DNA of 64,000 nucleotides from Chloroflexota bacterium (GCA_902812455.1 CADDZH010000015.1:1-64000); one strand, 5' to 3'; numbered from the stretch's first letter, positions 1 through 10,388 are shown. The notes: generated by a model not told the origin, from the sequence alone. Numbers and translations are program-made.

Positions 1-90
1 CAATAGGATAATGGCTACGGACGGGCGACCATAAAGGCCCACCCAACCACCCCGCTTCCCCGCTCGCCCCTACGATATACGTCATCCGGT
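1..90. repeat. dispersed intergenic repeat, family B (partial copy)
   Basis: This holds GGGCGACCATAAAGGCCCACC followed by a C-rich stretch and CTCGCCCCTACGATATACG. Similar sequence recurs near 14990-15178, 17258-17400, 18835-18990, 34680-34930 and 42265-42350, always between genes. The outer arms (GGGCGA and TCGCCC) are complementary and the 3' end is CCTAC. The copy runs off the left edge of the window. Confidence 0.7.
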
Positions 91-1479
91 TGCTGGTTTT
101 GCACGGCTTGCCCATATGAGCAGCGCAAGCACTATCGCGACCAGCAGGAAATCGCGTGCTATGACGAGGTAGTAGTTGTGGAGGATCTGCTGGAGATCGT
201 TATAGCTGAAAGGATAGATCAGCGTGGTGAGCAGCGCAACGGCTCCCCAACTCACCAGCCATTTCCAGTTGCTCTTGCCAACATATGCCACCAGTGGTGT
301 TACCCAGATAAGGTACTGCGGGCTGAAGACTTTGCCGAAAGCAATCATTACCAGCAGCGTGAGCAGGCAGGTGGTTGGCAGGTCTATTTTATCTCGCCAC
401 TGGAGCCAGAATGTGTAGAGTACTCCCACTACGAGACATATCGTACTGAGCAGGCCGATCGTTGAGGACAGCGCGCTCACGATGTTCTGTGATTCGAAGG
501 TGAAAGGATATTGAACCGGGTAACCAAAAAAGCTTCCCAGCCAGACCAGTGTTGCCGGAAATGATTCTATCTGTACGGGGCGATCAAAAAAGTAACGGAA
601 GGGGCTAACGGTATCGGCAACATTGAGCGCGAGCGAAACAGCGGTGACTATGACGCAGATAGCGATGAAAACGCCTAAGCCGCTCCACCTACGGCTTCGA
701 TAAATCGAGCCTCTACAGCTCGTCTCCTCACCCTGGTATTGCTTCTGCTGGGCGATCAGTAGCGGTGGGAGCAGGATAGCGGGGTAGAGCTTGAGCAATG
801 TGGCAAATGCCAGCAGCGCAAAGGCCCATTTCCATTTTCCACGCACTGCTAGCAGGACCGTTCCTAGCGTCAAAGCCCCGGTCACCAGGTCAAATCTTCC
901 CTCTGCCGTCGCCCAGTTCCCAAGTACCAGGTAGAAAGCGAATACCAGCGCTGCCGGAAGAGAGCGGTAGCGCTTAAGCAAGAGGTAGACTGCTCCTGCG
1001 AAGAGCGCCATCCATGCTGCGAAGGTTACCTGGTACCACTGGAGCGGCGCAATCAAAGGCAGGGAGAAAGGTATCAAGGTCAGAAAAGGATATTCCGGTG
1101 GTAATGTATGCAGCGGCTGCGATGTAGACTGGCTTTCCACAAGGCGAACAAGTATTCCCGGAAAGTGATGCGCTTGCAGCTTCTGTGCCAGTGTGGAAGA
1201 TGAGGTTGCCTGCAAGAATGCGCATTGCTTCGCCGGCAGCGCCGAGAGCGCGGGAGTGCCATGCCAGAACGCGACGGCATAGCATTGATACCTTGTCACA
1301 TCATTATACGGATTCCAGAACTGCGTCGATGCGCCCCAGTAGAGCAGCGCTCCCATCACCACAATGACGCACACATCCAGCACATATCCCCAGCCGCCCC
1401 TTAGAGGAGTCGCTACCTTACCAGTTGCTTCCTGTGTCGCATTATTCGCGCCAGTTTTTACATCATTCAGCTTAAACAT
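82..1479 (-). CDS. GT87/DUF2029-like membrane glycosyltransferase
   Basis: This is a polytopic membrane protein of 465 residues with about ten hydrophobic segments, the first near residues 31-48. The motifs LLKLYPAILLPPLL (mid-protein) and FSPQYLIWVTPL (C-terminal third) are characteristic of the GT-C fold family GT87/DUF2029, whose known members transfer mannose or arabinose from polyprenyl phosphate outside the membrane. The acceptor here is unknown. The start ATG has GAAGG about ten bases upstream and a good promoter sits at 1536-1565. It is divergent from the DUF2079 gene at 1760, and together they suggest cell-envelope glycan work. The last bases run into an intergenic repeat. Confidence 0.8.
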   Translation of the reverse strand: MFKLNDVKTGANNATQEATGKVATPLRGGWGYVLDVCVIVVMGALLYWGASTQFWNPYNDVTRYQCYAVAFWHGTPALSALPAKQCAFLQATSSSTLAQKLQAHHFPGILVRLVESQSTSQPLHTLPPEYPFLTLIPFSLPLIAPLQWYQVTFAAWMALFAGAVYLLLKRYRSLPAALVFAFYLVLGNWATAEGRFDLVTGALTLGTVLLAVRGKWKWAFALLAFATLLKLYPAILLPPLLIAQQKQYQGEETSCRGSIYRSRRWSGLGVFIAICVIVTAVSLALNVADTVSPFRYFFDRPVQIESFPATLVWLGSFFGYPVQYPFTFESQNIVSALSSTIGLLSTICLVVGVLYTFWLQWRDKIDLPTTCLLTLLVMIAFGKVFSPQYLIWVTPLVAYVGKSNWKWLVSWGAVALLTTLIYPFSYNDLQQILHNYYLVIARDFLLVAIVLALLIWASRAKPATG

Positions 1480-1535
1480 GGATATACCTTCATTTTGTAC
1501 CCTATCTTGTATTCGCCTGGTTGCCCGCTTGCTCT

Positions 1536-1565
1536 AGTATATGGATATAGGGAATATCCTGTCAA
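1536..1565 (-). promoter_or_regulatory. sigma-70-like promoter of the GT87-like gene
   Basis: On the minus strand TTGACA (1560-1565) and TATACT (1536-1541) are 18 bases apart. Transcription would start about 50 bases before the start codon at 1479. Confidence 0.65.
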
Positions 1566-1643
1566 TAGAACGTACAAGAAAAGTACTCTCTGGCCTTTAT
1601 GTCCTTTTTCCCGGTCAAGTTCGTTCTAATTTGTTAGGGAGAT

Positions 1644-1670
1644 AGGACACCCGCAAGGAGTGTCCCTACC
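1644..1670. repeat. REP-like hairpin with CAAG loop and CTAC foot
   Basis: AGGACAC and GTGTCCCT pair around CCGCAAGGA and are followed by CTACC. On the other strand this reads GTAG foot, arm, CTTGC loop, arm, as in the other copies listed. It lies between two divergent genes, so it is not a terminator. Confidence 0.6.
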
Positions 1671-1711
1671 CTGAGTGCCCCTGTCCGGGTTGCTACATTT
1701 TGAAAAGGCAC

Positions 1712-1722
1712 TATGGTATAAT
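1712..1722 (+). promoter_or_regulatory. extended -10 promoter of the DUF2079 gene
   Basis: TATGGTATAAT contains an extended -10 (TGG followed by TATAAT). No good -35 is seen. Its position excludes translation starts upstream of about 1729 and favours the ATG at 1760. The same 11-base motif recurs at several other genes in the window. Confidence 0.55.
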
Positions 1723-1759
1723 GGGCGTCAATCTGCAAGACAATTTAGGAACAAGCAGC

Positions 1760-4015
1760 ATGAACTCGACCTGGCGAAAGCGTCTAGCCGTGTGGCGCAA
1801 CCGGCTCTATCTCTATCCACCACCTGAACCCATGCCTCGCACGCCTTTATTCTGGCTGGCGACGGGCCTTGTTGCTCTCCTGGCTTTGCTTTTTGCTGGC
1901 TATTTTATCCTTTATCTTACCGGTCGCCATAATGCCTACATGACAAGCGCAGAAGACCTGGGCATTATGGACCAGGCCATCTGGAATACCGTGCATGGCC
2001 ATATTCTTCGCCAGACCATCTGTGACGTTATCAGTGATACAAATTGTCATGGGCTGAGTGGGATTTCTCGCTTTGCTATCCACTTTGAGCCTATTCTCTT
2101 TCCGATCTCACTGCTCTACTTAGCCTGGCCCGATCCCCGAACGCTGCTTGTGTTGCAAACCGTGGTCGTAGCAAGTGGAGCCTTCCCGGCCTTCTGGCTG
2201 GTCCGCCTGCGCCTGCGCAGCGAACTGGCCGGTGTCGTTATCGCCGCCCTGTACTTGCTCTACCCGGCGCAGCAGCAGGCCACCGTTTACGATTTTCATG
2301 CCGTCACCCTCACTGCCGCGCTGCTGCTCTTCACACTGTATTTCATGTATACGCGCCGCACTGTGTTGCTCTTTGTCTTTGCTATTCTCTCGATGGCGTG
2401 TAAAGAGGAAATCCCCCTGGCCGTTGCTCTTTTCGGTCTCTGGTCGATTGTTTTCCAGCAGCGCTGGCGCAGCGGGCTGGCCCTCACGCTGCTGGCTGTT
2501 GGCTGGTTTATCCTGGCATTGTTCATCATGCACATAAGTAGCCCTGCCGGGCAGTCATTACTCATCTCGCGCTACTCGGCTCTCGGCAATACTCCGCTGC
2601 AAATCGCACGCTCTATCCTGCTGCATCCTCGCGGGATACTGCGCGAGTATGTGCTTGATCCATATCACATGCTCTACCTGCGCATCCTGCTCACCCCTGC
2701 CGCCTATCTCCCACTTTTAGCTCCCTGGGTGCTGGTACTGGCCGTTCCTTCGCTGGCCATTAACCTGCTCAGTTCCGATCCAAATATGCGTAGCGGCTAC
2801 TTCCAGTACAATGCCGAAATTGTGCCGATCTTGATCTTTGCTACCATCGAGGCTATTGTGCTGATTCTGTGGGTGGCACAGTGGCTTGTGACCCAGTTGC
2901 AGGCGGTTCCCAGCAAGCAGGAGCCAGCAGAGGCGATGCAGGACGAGAAGAGAGCAGCGCATGGGAAATTTCTTGCGCCTGCGGTTCACGTTGTCCTGCT
3001 GGCCTGCATCTGCGGCCTGCTCATGTTTGACGTGCTGCGTGCAGATGCAGTGCATGGCGCTATGCCCTTCTCGTCCGTCAATATCGATGGCTTTCAGGGA
3101 GCAACTCCTCTCGTGACCACCTTCCAGTGGCCGCAAACCACGGCTCATACTGATCTGGCCCAGCGTTTTATCGATATGATTCCGCCGGATGCCAGCGTTT
3201 CGGCTCAATCGCATCTTGTGCCTCATATCAGCCAGCGGCCATATATCTATCTTTTCCCCTATGCCGACAACAGCGCCGATTACATCTTCCTGGACGTAAC
3301 GGGCAATACCTACCCGTTGCTCGGCTATGCGTATGTTCAAGAGGTGAAAAAGGTCTTGTTTAGTGGAAACTATGGCGTGGTGGCAGCGCAGGATGGCTAT
3401 TTGCTGCTCAAACGCGGGTTGCCGCCGCCAGGGGTCTCACCCTATTCGCCTTATAAGAGCAACAGCGATGTGGGCCAACTGGTACCGGACCTGCCGGCAA
3501 GTTTTTGCACATTTTTGCAGGATATCCAGCAGCAGGTACCTCCTTTGCAGGTGACCTTTAACGATCCAGGGACTGCGAGTGCTGTGAGCCTGGTGGGAGT
3601 AAGCATGACGCTGCCCAGGGTCTATAGCCTGCATTCTGCCGGCATGCAATTCGTTACGTATTGGAGGGTAAATGCGCCAATGACCATACCGGCAGAGTTC
3701 CTGGCGCTTGTCACCGATAAGAATGGCGTGAATCATTTTATCTCCAACGATTTTCCTGCCCTTGCCTGGTGCCCGACCACAAGCTGGAAACCTGGAACAG
3801 TATTTACGGTGGTGAGCGATAGCTTCTTGATGCCTCAGATTCCGCCTGGGGTAGCCCATGTGTCCCTTGCTCTCTTGCCTGCTACTCATCCGTTCAGTAC
3901 AATAATGGATGAACAGGCGTGGTTCCGGGTGCATATTGCGCAAGCCCCCGGCTCGATCACATACGCGAATAACAAGCATGCGTTACAACTGGCGACAATT
4001 ACGGTCGTTCCTTGA
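1760..4015 (+). CDS. DUF2079 family polytopic membrane protein
   Basis: The protein has 751 residues. A cytoplasmic N-terminus is followed by many transmembrane segments up to about residue 440, then a large non-membrane C-terminal domain. The stretch EDLGIMDQAIWNTVHGH and the following HFEPILF are signatures of DUF2079, a GT-C-like family of predicted membrane glycosyltransferases. Donor and acceptor are unknown. An in-frame TTG at 1700 and ATG at 1721 lie inside or before the promoter. The ATG at 1760, preceded by TTAGGA, is therefore preferred. The divergent neighbour is also GT-C-like. Confidence 0.8.
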   Translation: MNSTWRKRLAVWRNRLYLYPPPEPMPRTPLFWLATGLVALLALLFAGYFILYLTGRHNAYMTSAEDLGIMDQAIWNTVHGHILRQTICDVISDTNCHGLSGISRFAIHFEPILFPISLLYLAWPDPRTLLVLQTVVVASGAFPAFWLVRLRLRSELAGVVIAALYLLYPAQQQATVYDFHAVTLTAALLLFTLYFMYTRRTVLLFVFAILSMACKEEIPLAVALFGLWSIVFQQRWRSGLALTLLAVGWFILALFIMHISSPAGQSLLISRYSALGNTPLQIARSILLHPRGILREYVLDPYHMLYLRILLTPAAYLPLLAPWVLVLAVPSLAINLLSSDPNMRSGYFQYNAEIVPILIFATIEAIVLILWVAQWLVTQLQAVPSKQEPAEAMQDEKRAAHGKFLAPAVHVVLLACICGLLMFDVLRADAVHGAMPFSSVNIDGFQGATPLVTTFQWPQTTAHTDLAQRFIDMIPPDASVSAQSHLVPHISQRPYIYLFPYADNSADYIFLDVTGNTYPLLGYAYVQEVKKVLFSGNYGVVAAQDGYLLLKRGLPPPGVSPYSPYKSNSDVGQLVPDLPASFCTFLQDIQQQVPPLQVTFNDPGTASAVSLVGVSMTLPRVYSLHSAGMQFVTYWRVNAPMTIPAEFLALVTDKNGVNHFISNDFPALAWCPTTSWKPGTVFTVVSDSFLMPQIPPGVAHVSLALLPATHPFSTIMDEQAWFRVHIAQAPGSITYANNKHALQLATITVVP

Positions 4016-4082
4016 GGTTTTTGGGGATGAGAACAGAAGTGAGTTCTGTAGCAGCGTTTCGTAGAATGAAAGGATTGCGGTA

Positions 4083-5462
4083 ATGAGTATTTTTCTCGGT
4101 CAACTTCCTCCTGCCGAATTAGCCCGGCTCAAAGCCGAACTGGCGGAGACACTGATAGCCTATTTTTGCTATCCGCGATTCTTTGATTATCGCACCAATT
4201 CCTTGCGTTCTCGCCCCGTTGATCGTTCCAAGCGCCAGGAGGTCTGGCTCTACCTCAGTTCCTTTGACTTTACCGCGTGGAACCGCACAGACCTGATGTC
4301 GCCTGATTTCCAGTACCAGGTCGAGCGCCTCTTCATTCAATTTGTACAGAGGAACCGGAACTTTTTTGGCGAACAGGGGCGTAAACGCATGTCTGATATC
4401 CGTATGCTGATTGGCTCCTGCGCGGCTTCGGTCGTTCAGGGGCTGCGAGGGCACCTGACGGGCCAGCGCCAGGGAAATCCGCCTTTTGGCAGCCCTCGTC
4501 CTGTTTCTTCCTGGGCCGCCACCACTGTCAACGGATATGTCGAGCCGAGTTGGGAACAGATTGCGGCGGCAACCATGCTGTTGCAAGAGCAGTTGCAAGA
4601 AGCTCGTGGCGAAATAACTATTCCTGCCATAGCGGCAGCTTCTCATGGCAAAACTCGTTCAAGCTCACGCTCCAGGCAATCGGCCAGAGTAGGGGCAGCA
4701 GGCACAACAAGCGATACGAAGCGTGAGGGCATTGCTCCAGCGCCTGTCCCTGCCGCAAGCGCTTCCGGCTCCGCGATAGCGACACCGGCTAACGGGCACA
4801 GTGCCAGCGCTGCTCCGCTGCCCGATCAGAAGAGCCCGGTTCCGGTGAAACCTGCTCCAACGCCCGTTCCGTCGTGGAGCGCTGCCCCAACTGCTCCTAT
4901 TCCTGTCCCCTCGGTGGATGCTGTAGCAAAGCCTGTCGAGAACATTGTGCCTATGCCGCCAGCAGCACCGGCAACTCCGGCTGTGCATGCAGTACCCACA
5001 GTGCCACCAACGCCAACAGTACCGGTAGCGCCACCAGCTACCCCTGTGAATCCCCCAGAAGCTACTATTCCTCCTTCCCCAATCCCTGAAAGGCTACAAG
5101 CGCCGGTTCCTTCCCCTGCTGTCCCCCAGCGTGTATCACCCGTGCAGGCCGTAGCAGCTAGCCAGCCTGCGAATTCGAGCGCGCTGGTAAACGAAGAAGA
5201 CGTGGCTATTTTTGAGCAAATGCGCTATCAACTGATACTCTGGCTGCGTATCGAAGCGATCCGTAACGGGATTGAGATTGCCAACCAGGGACCTGCTCAA
5301 TTGCTTGAGCAGCTTCGCCAGCACGATACGCTCGATCAGACTCACCTGCAGATCGTCTCTACCCTGCTCAACCTGACGAACCAGGTCATTCAAAATGGGC
5401 GCGCTACCCCTTTCGATTACAAGCAGGCCCTGGTATTCCACCTTATGCATACGCGGCACTAA
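4083..5462 (+). CDS. hypothetical protein with Pro/Ala-rich linker
   Basis: The 459-residue protein was not recognised. It has a folded-looking N-terminal part (about 1-115; pattern LIAYFCYPRFFDYR, then KRQEVWLYLSSFDF), a short conserved-looking piece near 145-175 (SWAATTVNGYVEPSWEQIAAA), a low-complexity Pro/Ala/Val-rich linker from about 190 to 365, and a helical C-terminal domain (about 370-459). No signal peptide or membrane segment is seen. The start has AAAGGA 13 bases upstream. It lies 67 bases after the DUF2079 gene and may be co-transcribed. The two-domain plus linker layout suggests a scaffold or regulator, but no function can be assigned. Confidence 0.7.
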   Translation: MSIFLGQLPPAELARLKAELAETLIAYFCYPRFFDYRTNSLRSRPVDRSKRQEVWLYLSSFDFTAWNRTDLMSPDFQYQVERLFIQFVQRNRNFFGEQGRKRMSDIRMLIGSCAASVVQGLRGHLTGQRQGNPPFGSPRPVSSWAATTVNGYVEPSWEQIAAATMLLQEQLQEARGEITIPAIAAASHGKTRSSSRSRQSARVGAAGTTSDTKREGIAPAPVPAASASGSAIATPANGHSASAAPLPDQKSPVPVKPAPTPVPSWSAAPTAPIPVPSVDAVAKPVENIVPMPPAAPATPAVHAVPTVPPTPTVPVAPPATPVNPPEATIPPSPIPERLQAPVPSPAVPQRVSPVQAVAASQPANSSALVNEEDVAIFEQMRYQLILWLRIEAIRNGIEIANQGPAQLLEQLRQHDTLDQTHLQIVSTLLNLTNQVIQNGRATPFDYKQALVFHLMHTRH

Positions 5463-5501
5463 ATGGTGCGTTCGGTAAATGCGTGCAGGAGTATCAGGGC
5501 C

Positions 5502-5552
5502 GATCAATCGGCGGTGGCCGCGATAAATCGGGCCCTACGAATTTGCCGAATG
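5502..5552. repeat. dispersed repeat, family C
   Basis: GGGCCGATCAATCGGC, a spacer, then CGATAAATCGGGCCCTACGA. The ends are mutually complementary and finish with CCTACGA. Related copies lie at 12336-12364, 15865-15940 and 62466-62512. The rest of the 330-base gap (5463-5793) holds a promoter-like site and no gene. Confidence 0.6.
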
Positions 5553-5648
5553 CATCCCTAAAGGGAGCGATAGCATAAAAATATCATTAAGAATTCCAGA
5601 AGCGGGATAAACTGGGGTACTTCTCCCTTCCTCATCCGTTATTACCTG

Positions 5649-5657
5649 TGGTATAAA
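5649..5657 (+). promoter_or_regulatory. possible extended -10 promoter of the DUF4388 gene
   Basis: TGG followed by TATAAA, about 135 bases before the start codon at 5794. No convincing -35 is present. Confidence 0.35.
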
Positions 5658-5793
5658 AGTGTATTGAGATACATCGATGCGGAGGGAAGACGTATATTGC
5701 TGCAAGAGTTGCTCAGGAAGTATTAAGCACTGTGGAAGAGGCCGCTCGTACTATACAAACGTAACTTAAAATGTAAAAAGGGGGCTGCGTGCC

Positions 5794-6471
5794 ATGGCAA
5801 AGGGCAGGGATATCGCAGCAGAAAGCCTCGCGGATGTGCTCGAATTGCTGCGTAGGAGGCGGCAGAGCGGGCTACTAAGCGTAGAGCGGTACGTTGAAGG
5901 GAGGATGGAGGAAGGCGAACTGTATTTTCGTGAGGGGCAGATTACCTATGCGCGCGCGGGCCAGCTTGCCGGCCAGGAAGCTCTTTCTGCAATGTCGCGC
6001 TGGCGGCAGGTATTTTTTACATTTTTACCCAATGAGCCGCAACCGCAGAGGAATATCTCTACTCCTGCAGCTCCCCCCAGGAGTATGGCTGTAGCGGCCC
6101 GGCCTGTAGAGCAGGTTCCAGGTTTTCCGCCTGTAAATGAGCCTGGGTTGCGGCCTGTTCCATCCCCTGCAATGCCGCAGGTGCGTACCAATGCTGCTCC
6201 CTTAGAGAGGAATAATGTTAATACGGCTCCTTTACAAGAGCCTGCTGGCGTAGATACTATCACCCCTGGCTTTGAGTGGATCATCCCACGCAGGCTTGCC
6301 AGGGAGCAGGATGTGCTCTCAATGCCTCTCACGCGCCCACAGCGCTCGCTGTATATGCTTATTGATGGGCGGCGCAGCGTCTCTGATCTCGCTCGCTGCA
6401 CACGCAAGAGCATGCAAGAGATAGAGCGCCTTCTCAGCGAACTCCAGCAACGCGGCCTGATCGCGCTGTAG
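5794..6471 (+). CDS. DUF4388 domain protein
   Basis: The 225-residue protein begins with a DUF4388 (PATAN-like) domain at about 8-85: LADVLELLRRRRQSGLLSVE, then GELYFREGQITYARAG. Such domains occur in bacterial signalling and gliding-motility proteins. A Pro-rich linker (about 90-150) leads to a C-terminal helical segment (about 170-225; LTRPQRSLYMLIDGRRSVSD...), which resembles the small winged-helix tail often paired with DUF4388. The start follows AAAGGGGG. It is probably a cytoplasmic adaptor; partner unknown. The gene converges on mfd with a strong hairpin between them. Confidence 0.75.
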   Translation: MAKGRDIAAESLADVLELLRRRRQSGLLSVERYVEGRMEEGELYFREGQITYARAGQLAGQEALSAMSRWRQVFFTFLPNEPQPQRNISTPAAPPRSMAVAARPVEQVPGFPPVNEPGLRPVPSPAMPQVRTNAAPLERNNVNTAPLQEPAGVDTITPGFEWIIPRRLAREQDVLSMPLTRPQRSLYMLIDGRRSVSDLARCTRKSMQEIERLLSELQQRGLIAL

Positions 6472-6569
6472 TAATGAATGTTAACAAATTCATTGGGGGT
6501 ATGAAGGATCAATAGTGATTATTCGGGTCCCCTGCACACTGTCCCCCAGACAGCGTTCCCCGAACCCCG

Positions 6570-6590
6570 GCAGGGGGCTTTGCCCCCTGC
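6570..6590. terminator. strong hairpin between convergent genes
   Basis: GCAGGGGGC, TTT, GCCCCCTGC: a perfect 9-bp stem between the DUF4388 gene and mfd. It lacks a U-run. A near copy of the hairpin and its flank (CCCCGGCAGGGGGC) lies at 12984-13006, so it is also a dispersed repeat. Confidence 0.5.
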
Positions 6591-6609
6591 ATCCCCATTT
6601 CCTGCTGTC

Positions 6610-9600
6610 TCATGCTGCTTTGGTAATAGTGGGGAGCAATTCCTGCAGTTGCTCGAACCAGTTTGAGCCAAAAAGCCTGCGTGGAATACGAATCACCCCT
6701 TGCTGGACTCGCACCTCATTCTTAAAGCGCCGGTAGAGAGCAATGCGGTTAGGGACAATCGTGCGTCTCACCGTCAACACCAGTTCGTTATCTTTGAGCG
6801 CAATGGCTTCGTATCCCAGGGCTGCCGCCTCTACCTTCAAGCGTACCATGGCCAGGAGATTTTGTACCGGTGGGGGAGGCGGGCCAAAGCGGTCATTCAG
6901 CTCTGCCATCATCGCCTCAACCTGCTCCGGCCGGCTCAGATTGGCCAGGCGCTGGTAGAAATTGATTTTGAGCGTGCGGTCACCGATGTACTCGTCCGGC
7001 AGATACGAGTCGAGCGGCAGGTCAACAGTGGTACTGGGAGTAGCCGCTTCGGCCTGCTTGCCGTGCAGGAACTGCACGGCTTCCGCCAGCAGTTTAGAGT
7101 AGAGATCGAAGCCCACAGAGTTCATGAAGCCGGATTGCTCTGCTCCCAGCAGGTTGCCTGCCCCGCGAATCTCCAGATCCTTCATGGCAATGCGGAATCC
7201 GGCGCTTAGCTCCGTCGCCTCGTAGATAGCGCGCAGGCGTTTTTCCTGGATAGGGGTCAGTTTTGCATCCTTATTGTACAGAAAGTAGGCATACGCCTGC
7301 TGCGTTGCTCGCCCAACGCGCCCACGCAACTGGTAGAGCTGGGCCAGGCCGAAGTGGGCCGAATTGTTGACGATAATCGTATTGGCATTGGGAATATCCA
7401 GGCCGTTCTCGATGATCGTCGTGGCAACCAGTACATCATACTCGCCGTTCGAGAAATCCAGCATGACGCGCTCCAACTGCTCCTCGGCCATCTGCCCATG
7501 GGCAACGGCAATACGTGCCTCCGGTACAAGCCGCTGCAGTTTCTGGGCAATCACCTGGATGCCCTGCACGCGGTTGTGAACAAAGAAGACCTGTCCTCCC
7601 CGGTCGATCTCACGCAAGATGGCTTCGCGAATCAGGCTTTCGTCGTATTCGCGGATGGTTGTGCGAATAGGCAGGCGCTCCTGTGGTGGCGTCTCGATCA
7701 CGCTCATATCTCGCAGGTTCACCAGCGACATGTGCAGCGTGCGCGGAATCGGTGTCGCTGTGAGTGTCAGCACATCGATCTCTGTACGCAGTTGCTTGAT
7801 GCGCTCTTTATGCATCACGCCGAAGCGCTGCTCCTCATCAATGATCAGCAGGCCAAGATCGAAGAAGACCACGTCTTTCTGCAAGAGGCGGTGGGTGCCG
7901 ATGACGATATCCACTTTTCCCAGGGCTAAATCTTCCAGTATTTGCTTCTGTTCCTTTTCCGAGCGGAAGCGGCTGAGCAGTTCAACGCGCACGGGGTAGG
8001 GTTTCAGGCGCTCTACAAAGGTGTTGAAGTGCTGCAGGGCCAGCACAGTGGTGGGCACCAGCACGGCAACTTGCTTTTGATCGAGCACGGCCTTGAAGGC
8101 TGCTCGCAGAGCGACCTCGGTTTTGCCATAGCCAACGTCGCCGCAGACCAGCCTGTCCATTGGCCGGGGCCGCTCCATGTCCGCTTTGACCTCCGCAATG
8201 GCTTGCGCCTGGTCGGGAGTCTCTTCATAGGGGAAAGCCTCTTCGAGTTCTTGCAGCCAGAGCTGCTCAGAATCAGGGGAAAAGGCAAATCCCTTGGCCG
8301 ACTCGCGTGCCGAGTAGATGCGTAAGAGTTCGCGGGCGATATCTTTGACATTCTCCTTAACCTTTGCCTTGGCCCGTGTCCACTCTGTTGTTCCCAGCCT
8401 GCTCAGCGCCGGAACGGCATCTCCCATACCGATGTAGCGCGTCACCCGGTCAAGCTGGTCTGTGGGTATGTACAGCCTGTCGGTGCCTGCATACTGGATC
8501 AGCAGGTATTCGCGCTCTACGCCTGTCATGTTGAGCCTGACCAGCCCATCAAAGCGTCCTATGCCGTACTCTTGATGCACCACGTAGTCTCCTGGATTGA
8601 CCTCAACCAGGAAGGAAGCAGGCGTAACAGGCTTGCGCCGTTCCACGGCTCGCCGCCTTGACCAACCAAAGATTTCTGTATCGGTATAGACATGCAGGCC
8701 AAGCACTCGCGACTGCCATCCCTCTATGAGCTGGCCCTGGATCAGCGCCAGCGTTCCGGCCTCCGGTAGCGCATTGATATTGACACCGGGGCTGGCATGA
8801 ATCGTTGCCTCGTGCAGGATGGAATCGTCGCTCAATACCTCTGCTATGCGCCTTGCCTGCGCCGTCACGATCACGACGCGCTCGCGTTGATCGAGAAGCT
8901 TGCGGCAGTCGCGCACAAAGCTGCGCAGCCGCCCTCCATAGGGGTTCTCGCTGCTGAACTGTGGTACCAGGTGCTCTGTTCCCTCTTGTAATCCTGACTC
9001 GAATTCGCTTCCGGCAGCAGAAAGGAGACCGGCGAAGTGCAATTGGCGTTGTTGCTGTATCTGCGGCTCCAGCCGGTTCCAGGGAATATGTGGGCCACGC
9101 AGGCGCGGCGGGTTCTCGCGATCGCGCTCAAACCGCTCTCTCATCTCCTCAGCCTGATCGTCGAGTTCGCCGATCCTCCTGTATATCTGTTCGGGATTAT
9201 CGAGGAGGAGCAGGCCGTTACGCGGCAGGTAATCCAGGATGTTTGCTGTGCTGTGCAGGTAAGGCAGGTAGAAGGCGATATCGTCAAATGAGCGGCCCTG
9301 TCGCAGCGCCTCCAGGTCACGCTGCCAGCGTTCTTCGTACTCGTAGTGCAGTATACTGCTATTGAGCTGTTCCAGCTCTTTTGCCGCTTCAGGACCTCGC
9401 GTGGGAAGCGCTTCGCGGGCCGGGCCGATCACACAGGCATTGATAGGATTGAGCGAGCGTTGCGTCTCCTGGTCAAACGTGCGAATTGACTCGATCTCGT
9501 CGCCAAAAAACTCAACGCGTACAGGGCGAGGCAGGGCCGGTGGAAAAAGGTCAACAATTCCCCCGCGATGGCTAAATTGTCCTGGCTCCTCCACCTCCGC

Positions 9601-10107
9601 TACCGGCTCGTATCCCAGGTTATAGAGGTGTTCCAGCAGCAGCGCCAGGTCAACTTCCTGCCCAGGTTGCAAGGTATACAATGCGGCTGATAGTTCCTGC
9701 GGTGGAATCACAGGCTGTGTTAGCACTCGTGCAGAGCAGACCACAATGCTCTTGCGCTCTCGCTCCGTTAAAGCAATCAAGGCCTGCATGCGGTGCTGGG
9801 TTGTCAAGGCATCGCTAATCAGCCGCTCGTATGGCAGCGCATCGCGGTCCGGCATATACAGGACATCTTGAGGCTCTTGCGCAAACACCCGCAGCGCCTC
9901 TGCCATCTGCTTGGCCTGCATCTCATCCTCGGTAACCACCACAACAGGCTCTTTCAGAAGCGAGGCAAGCGCGGCAATCACAAATGGGCGTGCAGATTCG
10001 GTAATTCCTGTGAGGGCTGGCAGCCTCTCACCCTGGCGAAGTTGTTGTATGAGAAAGCGAAACTCTTTTCGCTGTACCAGTAGTGTCAATAATCCCTGTA
10101 AAGTCAC
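6610..10107 (-). CDS. mfd: transcription-repair coupling factor Mfd
   Basis: At 1165 residues it has the usual Mfd length. It displaces RNA polymerase stalled at DNA damage and recruits UvrA. Visible in order: UvrB-like N-terminal region (to about 340), RNA polymerase-interacting domain near 500-565 ([17 protein letters not shown]), SF2 helicase with Walker [10 protein letters not shown] near 656, DEEQ box near 754 ([10 protein letters not shown]) and TATPIPRTL, second RecA lobe ending with QLRGRVGR, and the C-terminal TRCF domain. The start codon is GTG with GGAGG seven bases upstream. All motor motifs are intact. It is alone in its transcription unit. Confidence 0.97.
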   Translation of the reverse strand: MTLQGLLTLLVQRKEFRFLIQQLRQGERLPALTGITESARPFVIAALASLLKEPVVVVTEDEMQAKQMAEALRVFAQEPQDVLYMPDRDALPYERLISDALTTQHRMQALIALTERERKSIVVCSARVLTQPVIPPQELSAALYTLQPGQEVDLALLLEHLYNLGYEPVAEVEEPGQFSHRGGIVDLFPPALPRPVRVEFFGDEIESIRTFDQETQRSLNPINACVIGPAREALPTRGPEAAKELEQLNSSILHYEYEERWQRDLEALRQGRSFDDIAFYLPYLHSTANILDYLPRNGLLLLDNPEQIYRRIGELDDQAEEMRERFERDRENPPRLRGPHIPWNRLEPQIQQQRQLHFAGLLSAAGSEFESGLQEGTEHLVPQFSSENPYGGRLRSFVRDCRKLLDQRERVVIVTAQARRIAEVLSDDSILHEATIHASPGVNINALPEAGTLALIQGQLIEGWQSRVLGLHVYTDTEIFGWSRRRAVERRKPVTPASFLVEVNPGDYVVHQEYGIGRFDGLVRLNMTGVEREYLLIQYAGTDRLYIPTDQLDRVTRYIGMGDAVPALSRLGTTEWTRAKAKVKENVKDIARELLRIYSARESAKGFAFSPDSEQLWLQELEEAFPYEETPDQAQAIAEVKADMERPRPMDRLVCGDVGYGKTEVALRAAFKAVLDQKQVAVLVPTTVLALQHFNTFVERLKPYPVRVELLSRFRSEKEQKQILEDLALGKVDIVIGTHRLLQKDVVFFDLGLLIIDEEQRFGVMHKERIKQLRTEIDVLTLTATPIPRTLHMSLVNLRDMSVIETPPQERLPIRTTIREYDESLIREAILREIDRGGQVFFVHNRVQGIQVIAQKLQRLVPEARIAVAHGQMAEEQLERVMLDFSNGEYDVLVATTIIENGLDIPNANTIIVNNSAHFGLAQLYQLRGRVGRATQQAYAYFLYNKDAKLTPIQEKRLRAIYEATELSAGFRIAMKDLEIRGAGNLLGAEQSGFMNSVGFDLYSKLLAEAVQFLHGKQAEAATPSTTVDLPLDSYLPDEYIGDRTLKINFYQRLANLSRPEQVEAMMAELNDRFGPPPPPVQNLLAMVRLKVEAAALGYEAIALKDNELVLTVRRTIVPNRIALYRRFKNEVRVQQGVIRIPRRLFGSNWFEQLQELLPTITKAA

Positions 10108-10137
10108 TCAATCCTCCACAAAGCGCAACACAAAACG

Positions 10138-10164
10138 CCTCTATGAGCAAATACCCCATAGAGG
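10138..10164. promoter_or_regulatory. inverted repeat upstream of mfd
   Basis: CCTCTATG, 12 bases, CATAGAGG, ending 31 bases before the mfd start codon. It could be an operator or a leader hairpin. Confidence 0.4.
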
Positions 10165-10169
10165 TGGAT

Positions 10170-10262
10170 AGTACTGTGTCAAACTTCAAGTGATGGATGC
10201 AAGCCTGGCCCCCACAAGGGAGGCTACTACATATGATCGGTCAAATGAAGCTTGACGGACTA
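10170..10262. mobile_element. MITE-like element with terminal inverted repeats
   Basis: About 93 bp. The left end carries GTCAAACTTCA and the right end TGAAGCTTGAC (10 of 11 complementary). It encloses a REP-like hairpin at 10206-10230. A second copy lies at 12363-12453. It encodes nothing and lies in the 408-base gap between mfd and the small ORF at 10516. Confidence 0.55.
10206..10230. repeat. REP-like hairpin, CTTGT loop, GTAG foot
   Basis: On the minus strand: GTAG, TAGCCTCC, CTTGT, GGGGGCCA. On the plus strand it ends with CTAC. It lies inside the MITE-like element. Confidence 0.6.
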
Positions 10263-10361
10263 ATAGTAATCAAAGTATTGCCAACATATGATAACAATAT
10301 GCAAGAGGATATTATGCCTTGCATCATGTTCCAGGCTGAGAGTAATCATACCCCACTAAGG

Positions 10362-10388
10362 AGGGCGATGGCAAGCATCGCCCCTACC
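10362..10388. repeat. REP-like hairpin, GCAAG loop, CTAC foot
   Basis: AGGGCGAT, GGCAAGC, ATCGCCCCT followed by ACC. It is built like the copy at 1644-1670 but with different arms that still pair. Confidence 0.6.

Noticed and set aside
1700..1759. TTG or ATG starts upstream for the DUF2079 protein
   Set aside because: They lie in or before the extended -10 at 1712-1722, so they would not be transcribed. The ATG at 1760 has its own ribosome site.
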